DNA from: Planctomycetia bacterium
GTDB lineage: Bacteria > Planctomycetota > Planctomycetia > Gemmatales > Gemmataceae
Assembly (NCBI GenBank): GCA_005808665.1
Contig: SYLG01000131.1
Coordinates: forward strand, 1-57,554
Reading direction: 5' to 3'
Length of the DNA: 57,554 nt
The notes beneath the pieces are model-generated. The model made no database searches and had not been told where the DNA came from. It was given only the letters and a program-made list of their open reading frames with translations. Shown in pieces: positions 46,462-55,040 of this stretch. Position numbers and translations under genes: made by a program. Every line of letters begins with the position of its first letter. Positions within the stretch are counted from its first letter, which is position 1.

Positions 46462-47123
46462 TGAGAGATTTTGTGGGGTAAATTTAATACCCTTGCCAGG
46501 GCCAAAGTTATATCCGCCGGTTCGGCCATGGCCCCCATGCCAAAGTCCCCACATGCCAATGTTTTTTCAACCGGGGATGCAATTTGAATCGGTTTTTTTG
46601 CCAGGTTGATTTGTTGACATACCTGATTCACTTGGATTTTAAGCTCGGTTTTTACTTCGGGTTTTCGTTCCAAACCAAATAACATGGCCACCTGACACAG
46701 GTGTGTTGCCGTGAAGGGATTGTTCCACATTCTGGTATTCATGGCAGGGGCCAACACGAGGGGTTTGTTTAGGTCCCACGCCCGGAAAATCGAGGTAAGT
46801 AAATTATCCGAAATACCTCCTGCCATTTTGGCCAAGGTATTTGCGTCAAGTGGGGCAATCAAAAGCGCATCGGCCCAATCCCCCAAATCTATATGGGGAA
46901 TCCCCTGACCCCGTTTGTAATGAAGTCCAGGCCACTCGTTATGGTCGGTAAAAAAAGAGGTTGCATGTTTTTTCAGTTCAATGACATCGGCGGGATCCAG
47001 AAAATATTGGGCGGATCTGGTGGCAACAATAGTGATTTGGTGGTGGTCAACCAAGGCTCTCATCAACGGCAAAGCCTTGGTAGTGGCAACGGACCCGGTT
47101 AACCCCAACACAATTTTGGACAT
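46458..47123 (-). CDS. coaC: Phosphopantothenoylcysteine decarboxylase (separate CoaC)
   Basis: Decarboxylates 4'-phosphopantothenoylcysteine in coenzyme A synthesis. 221 residues. Flavoprotein start VLGLTGSVATTKAL, HIDLGDWAD with the catalytic His, PAMNTRMWNNP, and an ACGDFGMGAMAEP lid with the key Cys. An insertion of about 40 residues separates PAMN from the Cys loop. In most bacteria this domain is fused to CoaB; here it is a separate gene. Start is immediately after the coaB stop (TAAATG). Convergent with rsmE. Confidence 0.9.
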   Translation of the reverse strand: MSKIVLGLTGSVATTKALPLMRALVDHHQITIVATRSAQYFLDPADVIELKKHATSFFTDHNEWPGLHYKRGQGIPHIDLGDWADALLIAPLDANTLAKMAGGISDNLLTSIFRAWDLNKPLVLAPAMNTRMWNNPFTATHLCQVAMLFGLERKPEVKTELKIQVNQVCQQINLAKKPIQIASPVEKTLACGDFGMGAMAEPADITLALARVLNLPHKISH

Positions 47124-47816
47124 TTATTGGGTCCTTGACCAATGGGATTGGAAATCGTCAAGAATCCTTTTTGAAAGGTCAGTTCGTTGAATTTGGAGGG
47201 GACTTTGGCAATCAAGGTTTTGGGTTTTATTGAAAACCAGCCAAAGCCAATTTTGATGATCTTCCCAGGTGTTGGCAACCACCAGATTACAACCGTTTTG
47301 GCAAAGGGATTCGTCCGCTTTTACCAAAAGCTGGGAAGCGTCGGTTTCCAATTTGAAGGAAACGAGGTAGCCTTGGAATCCCCAATCGGTTCGAATTTTG
47401 GCCAGGAGCCTTTGGGCCGGTTTCAAAACAATCGTAAGGGAGTTATGGTGCCCGGGGATTTTATGATGGCCTGAATTGGGAAAACCCGATCCTTTGACAT
47501 CTCCATTTATAACATAATCCAAAACATAATCCGAAACCGCCGCCGAATGGATTACCCCACCAGGTTTGCCTTTGGTAAGGGTGGATTCCATTAAATTTCC
47601 CAAAGCGGTCACTGTTTCAAAGCGATAGGTTGGGAATGGGAAAATGGTATTGGGAAAGAGGCCCGCGGCCAAAAGCAATTCCACTTTCAAGCCCCTTTTG
47701 TGGGCATCATAAGCAATGCCAACTCCTGTATTTCCTGTGGCTCGATTTGTCAAAATCCGGACAGGATCAATAGGTTCACTCGTCCCGCCTGCAGTAATCA
47801 AAAGAAAGGGAGTCAT
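47124..47816 (-). CDS. coaB: Phosphopantothenate-cysteine ligase (separate CoaB)
   Basis: Joins 4'-phosphopantothenate and cysteine with CTP. 230 residues. ITAGGTSEPIDPVRILTNRATGNTG is the CoaB nucleotide-binding start (compare the usual SGGT and SSG); HSAAVSDY and the later VVANTW follow. No CoaC domain is attached. The start overlaps the metallopeptidase stop (ATGA) and coaC follows directly, so the three are co-translated. Confidence 0.9.
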   Translation of the reverse strand: MTPFLLITAGGTSEPIDPVRILTNRATGNTGVGIAYDAHKRGLKVELLLAAGLFPNTIFPFPTYRFETVTALGNLMESTLTKGKPGGVIHSAAVSDYVLDYVINGDVKGSGFPNSGHHKIPGHHNSLTIVLKPAQRLLAKIRTDWGFQGYLVSFKLETDASQLLVKADESLCQNGCNLVVANTWEDHQNWLWLVFNKTQNLDCQSPLQIQRTDLSKRILDDFQSHWSRTQ

Positions 47817-48790
47817 GGCAAGGGCCCTGCTCCTTTGGAACCTGAATCTTTGGATTCAGAAATACCGACACGAGACATCTCTTCCATCATTTGAAACGCA
47901 AAGTTGCTTTGTTGCGATTCCAATAGTTGGGCAAAACCAATGGAATCGGAGGCTTTCATTTTGTCAGCCAAATAGGCTTTGATCATGTCTTTCCCCCCAG
48001 GATGAAGCCTTATTAACCAGTATACCCATGCCCAACTTTCCCGGTACTCTTCCCTTCCCATTTGACCTACGGATGTCAAAGAATCCAGACGCTTCAGATT
48101 GGGAATTCTTCCACCTACCCAATCGACTTGAATGTCATCCCAATGTGCCCGATTGAATCCCAAACAATTTGGTTCATTTTCAAAATATTCTGCAATTCCC
48201 TCATCTATCCAAAGCGGTACCAATCCAAATGCACAATGTAGAAGTGCGTGGGTAACCTCATGTCGTAGATCTTGCAAAAGTCGGTCACTTCGAAGGGTCA
48301 GGACTTGCAACTCTTCGCCCAGCCCCGCCCCTCGTTTCCTTGCAAAAAAATAGGCCTTCCTTTTTGGCAGGCCAGGAAAGGTAGAATCCAAATAATTGCG
48401 AAAGGAATTATTGTCTGAAAAGATATATACCTTAACCCATTTTTGGTGGGGGACAATTCCAAGTTCTCGTGCTAATTCCAGGTGTAAATTTTCTACCGAG
48501 TCAAGGATTGATTGGTCGCCTTGAAAATCATCATCCCTGAAAATCAGGAAATTCCCCCTACGGGTCTTGAACGAAAAAGGAAGGCCAATCCTGGTATCCG
48601 AAAAAGGGCGAATCAGCGATAACGAACCAATCGAGGGAATCGTTTTGGCAACCTGGCATCCCAAGTTTCCTATTGTGCATAAAAGCCAAAAAACAAAGCA
48701 TCCACAACCAACCATAGGAAATGTCCAGTTCATGGGACCGGATTTAGCAAGCCGGCCAGTTTGGCGCAATAGGATTTTAAAAAACCTCAC
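47813..48790 (-). CDS. Probable lipoprotein gluzincin metallopeptidase
   Basis: 325 residues from GTG 48790, overlapping the kinase-like stop (GTGA) with AAGGG before it; an ATG 19 codons later is possible. The N-terminus has a hydrophobic segment ending LGC (Cys45), a plausible lipobox. The catalytic site is RHEVTHALLH (HEVTH at 177-181) with WIDEGIAEYFE downstream (Glu197 and Glu202), typical of peptidase MA-like/DUF1570-type gluzincins. Likely on the periplasmic face. Substrate unknown. Confidence 0.8.
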   Translation of the reverse strand: MRFFKILLRQTGRLAKSGPMNWTFPMVGCGCFVFWLLCTIGNLGCQVAKTIPSIGSLSLIRPFSDTRIGLPFSFKTRRGNFLIFRDDDFQGDQSILDSVENLHLELARELGIVPHQKWVKVYIFSDNNSFRNYLDSTFPGLPKRKAYFFARKRGAGLGEELQVLTLRSDRLLQDLRHEVTHALLHCAFGLVPLWIDEGIAEYFENEPNCLGFNRAHWDDIQVDWVGGRIPNLKRLDSLTSVGQMGREEYRESWAWVYWLIRLHPGGKDMIKAYLADKMKASDSIGFAQLLESQQSNFAFQMMEEMSRVGISESKDSGSKGAGPLP

Positions 48791-50379
48791 CCCAATACCC
48801 TTCCCTTTGCTTTTCGGGCTGAAATTCGGAGCAATGCATGAGATTCAATCAAATTCCAGGTGGCTTTGTATCGTTTGGAGGCCCATTCATTCCTGGGCAA
48901 ATAGGATTTCAGAAAGCGTAATCGGTCCTGATTGGAAAGGTTGCGGTTTTGCCAAAAACTACCCGCAAGTCGGGCAATGTCTTTTATTTTTCGTTCGTCT
49001 TTTTGGAAATTCAAGTGCCCCATTCCACCCAGGTCAACCCAAAAAATTTTACCATGTTGGTCTATCATTATGTTGGCGGCCTTCATATCCCGGTTGTAAA
49101 CACCCCTTTGATGTAGGGTTCTAATGGTTTGTGCAAGCACCTTAACACCCCCCTGAATGAGTAGAGGATTGTTTCGATGCATTTCAAGCCAATGATCGAT
49201 CTGTTTTGCCTCAACAAGGTCTTGGGTTATGATTACGCTTTGACGAGTCATTCTATCGTTAAACCAGGCAAAGGATTTTGGTGTAGGTAATAGCCTAAGG
49301 AGTAGTGCATTGGACCAAAACCACTGGTTTTTTGCTGGATTTAAGTTAAAAAACCTTTTTAACGATGAAATAATGGTAGTTTTCCAAGGCATGATTTTTA
49401 TTATGTAACTAATGCCTTGCCAATTGGTACGATATACGATTGAAGAATGTGAACATTTAATTGTTGATAAATGGTCCTTAAAAGAGCCTTGCAATCGGAG
49501 TTGGGTCGCAATTTCCATGGCCGAGGAGGTAAATGTACCCAAGGCTTGGCCGACTATTCCATGGGAATTGATTTTGACAAAACGGCGGTGACTTCCTTGG
49601 AGAATGTTAGACTCATGGCGAACCCAAAAACGCTGTTGCTTTAAGGTGGTAAGTTTGCTAATTTCAATCCACCATTTTTTCAAGCCCCTTAATTTAGCTA
49701 ATTGCAGGTAATATTTAAGAAATCTGGCCAAATCCAAACGGCCAATCCGTAAATTCGCCCACATGGACCACGCCGCCAAGTCTTCCATGCGATTTTGAAG
49801 CGAGGGTGAACGCCTTCTGGCCGGTTGGTGAATATCGATTACCAATAGTTCAAGGGAATCCTCCAACACCAGAAGGTTTCCAGGGTGTGGATCCGGGTGA
49901 AAGTGGCCAAATCCGTGCATATTGGCTATTAGTTTCGCCCAATTGCGGGCGATTTTGTTTTTATCTTTTTTATTGGCCAAACCCCAAAAGGATTGCCAAT
50001 AGGCTTCCATTGTTATGGACCCCTTGATGCCCCGGGTAAAAAGAATACTCTCGCCAAATCTTTGGGAGTTCTCTGCCCATGCTAACGGAATTAGGCTTGG
50101 AAGCCCAATGGTTTTAAGTCCAAGGAGGGCATGGAATTCCATTTTGGACTTGCTTGGTCGAAAAAGCCTCCTTAATCTGGCCCTTAAATTATGCAAATAA
50201 TTGGTTTTTGCGTAAATATCCACACCCGTTTGACTAATCCTTTCAACGCAGCGATGGTGGCCTTTTTTTACAATCAACGAGGGCTCATTTTTTCCCTGGA
50301 AATGGTTATAAATCAATTCCCTTTCCCCTGGCGAAACCTCAGGGGAAAATTCCACTTTCCAATCCGAAATTTGCTCCAT
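48787..50379 (-). CDS. Protein with two Kdo/WaaP-like kinase domains
   Basis: 530 residues, AGGA five bases before ATG 50379. The first half has HFHPDPHPGNLL (160-170) and LLVIDIHQ (178-185), the HxD-x-HPGN and IDxH blocks of lipopolysaccharide-kinase-like folds. The second half has GVYNRDMKAANIMI (426-439) and IFWVDLGG (445-452), a second catalytic pair. The central region also has a repeat-like VVxRxxFVKIN and GISYIIKIM. Likely phosphorylates a cell-envelope sugar, inferred from the neighbouring glycosyltransferase. Overlaps the metallopeptidase and follows the glycosyltransferase by 12 bases. Confidence 0.8.
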   Translation of the reverse strand: MEQISDWKVEFSPEVSPGERELIYNHFQGKNEPSLIVKKGHHRCVERISQTGVDIYAKTNYLHNLRARLRRLFRPSKSKMEFHALLGLKTIGLPSLIPLAWAENSQRFGESILFTRGIKGSITMEAYWQSFWGLANKKDKNKIARNWAKLIANMHGFGHFHPDPHPGNLLVLEDSLELLVIDIHQPARRRSPSLQNRMEDLAAWSMWANLRIGRLDLARFLKYYLQLAKLRGLKKWWIEISKLTTLKQQRFWVRHESNILQGSHRRFVKINSHGIVGQALGTFTSSAMEIATQLRLQGSFKDHLSTIKCSHSSIVYRTNWQGISYIIKIMPWKTTIISSLKRFFNLNPAKNQWFWSNALLLRLLPTPKSFAWFNDRMTRQSVIITQDLVEAKQIDHWLEMHRNNPLLIQGGVKVLAQTIRTLHQRGVYNRDMKAANIMIDQHGKIFWVDLGGMGHLNFQKDERKIKDIARLAGSFWQNRNLSNQDRLRFLKSYLPRNEWASKRYKATWNLIESHALLRISARKAKGRVLG

Positions 50380-50391
50380 CAGTATCCTAAT

Positions 50392-51489
50392 TCAACTTTC
50401 ACATGAACTTAAATGGGTATTCTTTTGGCCAACTTCCGAAAGAATCTTTGTCCACGCTTCGAATCCTGCCCGAATCGAATATTTCTCCTCGACGACTTTC
50501 CTTCCTGTGTGACCCATCATTTTTGCCTTTTCCGGATTGTCTCTAAGCCACCGTATGGCGTCGACCCATTCATCCGGCGTGTTACATAGAAACCCATTAA
50601 CCCCTTGGGTGATCATTTCCAAATGAACACCTATCGGGTTGGCAACCACTGGCAATCCTGATGCCATGTATTGCAAAACCTTTAAGCCACATTTTCCCCG
50701 ACTCCACGGGTCATCAGGAATCCAGCTAAGGCCAACATGGGCACTGGCAAGGTCCTTGTTTTCTGTACTTTTAGACCAAAGCCGGCCTTCAAACCTTAGC
50801 GAGTTCCAATTGGGAAATCGGTCGCAAATAACCCTAAAAATGGCTTCATCGACACCACGGCCAATGGAATTCCAAAGGGGGGTTTGGCTTTCCATTCCTT
50901 GAAGTGTGCTTGAGGAACCAATCCAAACCAAATAGAGGTTATTTCCTTTTTCCCTTTGATTATTATTGGCGGGATATAAACTTGGGTTAATGCAAGTTGG
51001 AACAATATAGGTTTGGGAATGGGAACGAAATTCCCGGGCCCTACCAGCCAGGTATTGGTTTCCTGCGACGACAACATCTGCCGCTTCCATCATTGCCTGA
51101 AATCGAGCCATCCTTTTCCGGTCGTAGAAACCCTTTGGGTGGTAAGAGTCACGGAGAAAAACGGCATCGTCAAAATCAAAAATGAGTTTCGAAACTCTGG
51201 CCCTCAGCCATTTTGTTTGCCAAGATGGTAGGAGTTTGCGTTGGAGGAGAAGGTTGGTGCCCTTCAGGGCGGAACCCAACCGTATCCGGTTCATTATACC
51301 GGTAGGTATTTGGCGAATTTCCAAAGGATCTACATTGAATCGAAAGGCTTCGGAAAAGGGGCAAATCCGATACCGTACACACACTTGGTCAGGGGATTCA
51401 ACGAGTGCCAACCAGCTCAATGGATTCCCTCCCAACCCAACTGGAATACCCCAATAATCTGTAAACGCTGAAATACTATCGTGATCCAC
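50392..51489 (-). CDS. Glycosyltransferase, GT4-type (GT-B fold)
   Basis: 365 residues. The N-terminal half includes KLIFDFDDAVFLRDSY and VVVAGNQYLAGRA; the C-terminal half has KCGLKVLQYMASGLPVVANPIGVHLEMI, the donor-site block of GT4 enzymes (E replaced by the KVLQYMA pattern), then GVNGFLC. Donor and acceptor unknown. The frame opens with GTG 51489, inside the smpB stop region (14-base overlap), where AAAGG is only two bases away; the true start is uncertain. Precedes the tandem kinase gene. Confidence 0.85.
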   Translation of the reverse strand: MDHDSISAFTDYWGIPVGLGGNPLSWLALVESPDQVCVRYRICPFSEAFRFNVDPLEIRQIPTGIMNRIRLGSALKGTNLLLQRKLLPSWQTKWLRARVSKLIFDFDDAVFLRDSYHPKGFYDRKRMARFQAMMEAADVVVAGNQYLAGRAREFRSHSQTYIVPTCINPSLYPANNNQREKGNNLYLVWIGSSSTLQGMESQTPLWNSIGRGVDEAIFRVICDRFPNWNSLRFEGRLWSKSTENKDLASAHVGLSWIPDDPWSRGKCGLKVLQYMASGLPVVANPIGVHLEMITQGVNGFLCNTPDEWVDAIRWLRDNPEKAKMMGHTGRKVVEEKYSIRAGFEAWTKILSEVGQKNTHLSSCES

Positions 51490-51994
51490 GACCTTTGTTT
51501 GACCGGCCTTTCATGGCTCGATCCATGTCCCTTTTGGCCTCCGTTTTTTTCAAAGCCTCGCGCTTGTCATGGAGTTTTTTCCCCTTAGCCAAGGCAATCT
51601 GAATTTTTGCGATGCCGTTTTTGAAATAGATTTCAAGGGGGACCAGGGTTAATCCCTTTTCGACTACTTTTTGGGCAATCTCGGCAATTTCTCGGCGATG
51701 GAGGAGTAGTTTGCGAATCCGTTTAGGTTTGTGGTTGAATTGATGTCCCAAGGCGTATCCCGGGATTTCAGCCCCGTGTAGCCAGATTTCTCCATCCTCA
51801 AAACGGGCAAAAGCTTGGTGAATTTGACAAGCGTTTTCTCGAAGGCTTTTGGTTTCAGTCCCGGTTAGGACCAATCCACATTCCCAGTGGTCAAGAATCT
51901 CATATTCGTGCAACGCCTGCCGGTTTCGGGAAAGTGTTTTTAAGGTTGGTTCGACGGCCTCCTTTGATTTCGGCTTGGATTTGGTCAAGGCCAT
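51476..51994 (-). CDS. smpB: SsrA (tmRNA)-binding protein
   Basis: Carries tmRNA to stalled ribosomes. 172 residues: a Lys-rich N-terminus then NRQALHEYEILDHWECGLVLTGTETKSLRE, the family core GYALGHQFNHKPKRIRKLLLHRREI, and a basic C-terminal tail (LHDKREALKKTEAKRDMDRAMK) that enters the ribosome. Twelve bases after purF; end overlaps the glycosyltransferase start. No tmRNA gene was found in this window. Confidence 0.96.
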   Translation of the reverse strand: MALTKSKPKSKEAVEPTLKTLSRNRQALHEYEILDHWECGLVLTGTETKSLRENACQIHQAFARFEDGEIWLHGAEIPGYALGHQFNHKPKRIRKLLLHRREIAEIAQKVVEKGLTLVPLEIYFKNGIAKIQIALAKGKKLHDKREALKKTEAKRDMDRAMKGRSNKGRGSR

Positions 51995-52006
51995 AGCCCT
52001 CTACAG

Positions 52007-53668
52007 CTAGGAGCAAGAGGGGGCAACGCCTTCGCCACCCATCTCATATGTCCTGTTGTGGTTTCCAAGCTTTGTACCCGGGTTGGTTTCCTGTTTATGG
52101 TTCAACACCGCTTTAAGCGAAATTTGGTAAAGCTTTGACCCTACCTCGGTGGGGTAATCCCCGTTGATACAAGCCATGCAAAGGTCGGATTCTGGAAGGT
52201 CAATCGCCCGGGGAATACTGGATAAGGGTAAATAGAGCAGGCTATCCGCTCCCAGGTCTCTTGCCATGTTGTTTAGGGCTTCAATACTTGGAGCTTTGCC
52301 CTGGAAATAGCGAGGTGCAAATAATTCCGTGACGGTGGACATATCAATGCCATAAAAACAGGGAGCAATTATGGGGGGGCAGGCAACCCGAACATGAATT
52401 TCCCTGGCATTGCCCCGGGTTTTTAAGTCCTTCAGCAAAGTTTTCATGGTCGTGCTTCGGACAATGGTGTCCTCAATAAGCAGGACACGCTTTCCTTCGA
52501 GGACTTCCCGAAGTGGGGTATATTTCAATTGAACCCTTTCGGCCCGGTTTTGTCCCTCGATAAAAGTCCGGCCAACATATCGGTTACGCATCAAACCTTC
52601 TACAGAAGGCAAGCCCAGTTCATGGGCCATTGCATCCGCAGCCGCTTTTGCCGTATCGGGTACGGGAACAATAACCGTGTCATTATCCAAGGGAACCAAA
52701 CCCAATTCCCTTTCCTGGCGTGCCAATTCTTTCCCCAGGCTGGAACGGGATTGATACACACTTTTACCATCAAGGTTGCTTGCCGCATTGGCGAAATAGA
52801 TCCATTCAAAGAAACAGTGCGATCGTTTTACCGTTTTGGTAAGTCTTTGATGCCGCATTTCACCATTTTGGATGATGATCATTTCGCCAGGTTCCATATG
52901 GCGGATTTCCGAGAAGCCCAAATTGAAAAGGGCCACGGATTCGCTGGCTGCGGCAAAAAGAGGTCCATCCATGGCCCAGCAAAGGGGTCGGAACCCATTG
53001 GGATCCCTCAATACAACCATATCCCCTACGGCGTTTAGGAAAACAAGGTTGTAGGCCCCATCAAATTTTTCCGAAAGGGCACTGAACACATCTCCCAAAT
53101 CCGGTGCATGGTCAATGGATCGACTAAGCGCATGGCTTAGATAATGCATGATGATTTCGGTGTCGGTGTTGCGTGTTAAGTGGTAATCGGTTTGGGAAAG
53201 CAATTCGTCCCTCAATTGGGTGTAATTGGCAAGTTGCCCGTTGAAAGCAAAAGAAAACCATTTCCATTTGCAACCGTGATAGCGTTCAAAGGGTTGGGCG
53301 TAACGACGATCATTGGCACCGCAGGTTGCATAGCGGACATGGCCAATGGCGGCACGACCACCATACTCTTTCATCAGGGTTTCGTATTTTTCATGATGAT
53401 TCAACCGGAACGCCTCAATTACCGTTCCGATTTGTTTGTGGGTATCGAGAATTTTTTCTCTTTCCGGATTAAAACTGCTAAATCCGGCAGCAAGTTGTCC
53501 CCGGTTTTGCAAGTCGAGTAACATTCTGGGCATGAGGCGGGAAACCTGATCCGGTCCCGCAGCAGGAGCCAACTTGGAAAATCCGCGATGGGGTAAGTGG
53601 TAAAGGGCGGCAATACCGCATTCATGCTTAGGTTTGTCGTCCCACTCGTCCATAATGATTGGGGACAT
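52007..53668 (-). CDS. purF: Amidophosphoribosyltransferase (glutamine PRPP amidotransferase)
   Basis: First step of purine synthesis, making 5-phosphoribosylamine. 553 residues from ATG 53668; the upstream part to 53767 is not family-like, and ATG 53653 is possible. The catalytic Cys17 sits in [16 protein letters not shown], with an atypical insertion before [12 protein letters not shown]. The PRPP site [14 protein letters not shown] and [11 protein letters not shown] are present, as is [12 protein letters not shown] near the end. The C-terminus reaches to within 12 bases of smpB. Confidence 0.94.
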   Translation of the reverse strand: MSPIIMDEWDDKPKHECGIAALYHLPHRGFSKLAPAAGPDQVSRLMPRMLLDLQNRGQLAAGFSSFNPEREKILDTHKQIGTVIEAFRLNHHEKYETLMKEYGGRAAIGHVRYATCGANDRRYAQPFERYHGCKWKWFSFAFNGQLANYTQLRDELLSQTDYHLTRNTDTEIIMHYLSHALSRSIDHAPDLGDVFSALSEKFDGAYNLVFLNAVGDMVVLRDPNGFRPLCWAMDGPLFAAASESVALFNLGFSEIRHMEPGEMIIIQNGEMRHQRLTKTVKRSHCFFEWIYFANAASNLDGKSVYQSRSSLGKELARQERELGLVPLDNDTVIVPVPDTAKAAADAMAHELGLPSVEGLMRNRYVGRTFIEGQNRAERVQLKYTPLREVLEGKRVLLIEDTIVRSTTMKTLLKDLKTRGNAREIHVRVACPPIIAPCFYGIDMSTVTELFAPRYFQGKAPSIEALNNMARDLGADSLLYLPLSSIPRAIDLPESDLCMACINGDYPTEVGSKLYQISLKAVLNHKQETNPGTKLGNHNRTYEMGGEGVAPSCS

Positions 53669-53750
53669 TCCGGAAGCACCCTCAAAAGTCAAAAACCATG
53701 GCAAATGGACCGCACCCAAATTCCACTCGGTTATCCTATGATCGGATTTA

Positions 53751-53772
53751 GGGGGGCCCAATCCCACCCCCC
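53751..53772. repeat. GC-only inverted repeat between aroC and purF
   Basis: Six G (53751-53756) and six C (53767-53772) with a ten-base loop, 59 bases after the aroC stop and 83 before purF. Could be an attenuator or a transcript-ending stem, but no T run follows on the minus strand. Confidence 0.4.
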
Positions 53773-53830
53773 AAAGAATGTTACTTTCATGGAAAATCCA
53801 GGGACCAAACTCCCGGCATCGACAGGAAAG

Positions 53831-54940
53831 TCAAAGAAGGGGAAGGGATTTTCCGCACTGGGCACGATGACGCAGGAAATGATCCGCCAAAACCAGAGCC
53901 ATCATGGCTTCACCCATAGGAATGAATCTTGGCAACAAACAGGGGTCGTGCCTTCCTTTTGTCAGGATCTCGGTCGGATTACCACCTTGGTCAACGGTCC
54001 GTTGTACTCTGGCAAGGCTGCTTGTCGGTTTGACCGAAGTACGACACAGGATATCTTCGCCACTGGAAATACCTCCAAGCATTCCTCCATGGCGATTGGT
54101 TTCAGTACCAATCCCTGGGTTTCGTCCCAAGGTGGGTACAAACAAATCGTTGTGTTGACTTCCCCGCATAAAAGCGGCTGAAAATCCGCTGCCATATTCG
54201 AACCCGGTTACGGCGGGAAGCGACAAAAAAGCTTTGGCAAGGTCGGCCTTGAGTTTGTCAAACACAGGTTCACCCCAACCCGCAGGCACTCCCTTGGCGA
54301 TGAACTGGGCCGCGCCCCCAATGGAATCACAATCCAACCGAACCTCGTCAATCAAACCCATCATTTTTAATGCAGTCTCGTGGTCAGGACAACGAACAAG
54401 GGTCTTTTCCACCTGATCCAAAGTGATTTTTTCTGGGGCGGGAGCTTGCCAAACGATGTCACCAACCTGGCAAACCCATCCCAAAATCGAAACTCCTTGG
54501 GTGTTTAATAATTTTTTTGCAATCGAGCCCGCCGCCACCCGACAAATGGTTTCACGGGCACTAGATCGACCACCACCCCTTGGATCCCGAAAACCAAATT
54601 TGGCATCAAAAGTGAAATCTGCATGCCCAGGACGGTATTTCATTTCGATATTGCCGTAGTCATGACTCCTTTGATCGGTGTTTTTGAAAAGGAGACCTAC
54701 GGGCGTTCCATCGGTTTTGCCCTGATAAACCCCAGCCACAATTTCCGGAATATCGGTCTCTTGGCGCTGGGTAGTCAGGTGGGACTGTCCAGGCCTTCTG
54801 CGGGCAAGGTCGGGTAAAAGGTCTTCAATTCCTAACGGCAACCCGGGGGGACAGCCATCGACAATGCAAACATACCCCGGCCCATGGCTTACGCCTGCTG
54901 TGGATAATCGAAACAGTTCTCCAAAAGAATTTCCTGCCAT
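53831..54940 (-). CDS. aroC: Chorismate synthase
   Basis: Makes chorismate from EPSP, using reduced FMN. 369 residues from ATG 54940. Blocks: MAGNSFGELFRLSTAGVSHG, DGCPPGLPL, RRRPGQSHLTTQRQETD, EMKYRPGHADFTFDAKFG, RGGGRSSARETICRVAAG, and HGGMLGGISSGEDI with the FMN-contact region. ATG is 14 bases from a GGAGG, so a shorter-spaced start cannot be excluded. Divergent from threonine aldolase across a 100-base region. Confidence 0.95.
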   Translation of the reverse strand: MAGNSFGELFRLSTAGVSHGPGYVCIVDGCPPGLPLGIEDLLPDLARRRPGQSHLTTQRQETDIPEIVAGVYQGKTDGTPVGLLFKNTDQRSHDYGNIEMKYRPGHADFTFDAKFGFRDPRGGGRSSARETICRVAAGSIAKKLLNTQGVSILGWVCQVGDIVWQAPAPEKITLDQVEKTLVRCPDHETALKMMGLIDEVRLDCDSIGGAAQFIAKGVPAGWGEPVFDKLKADLAKAFLSLPAVTGFEYGSGFSAAFMRGSQHNDLFVPTLGRNPGIGTETNRHGGMLGGISSGEDILCRTSVKPTSSLARVQRTVDQGGNPTEILTKGRHDPCLLPRFIPMGEAMMALVLADHFLRHRAQCGKSLPLL

Positions 54941-54963
54941 AAAGACTAATCTATCCTCCACCA

Positions 54964-55016
54964 CCCCTACTATTGAGGGGAATATGTGTAAAATTTCCCA
55001 AGGTCTTTTACCTTGG
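54964..55016. promoter_or_regulatory. Two adjacent palindromes in the aroC/ltaE divergent region
   Basis: CCCCT (54964-54968) with AGGGG (54976-54980), then CCAAGGT (54998-55004) with ACCTTGG (55010-55016) around a CTTTT loop. Both are perfect inverted repeats within the 100 bases between two divergent starts, so they may be operators or leader stems. No known consensus assigned. Confidence 0.5.
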
Positions 55017-55040
55017 TTAAGCATATATAGGAGTTTTGCC

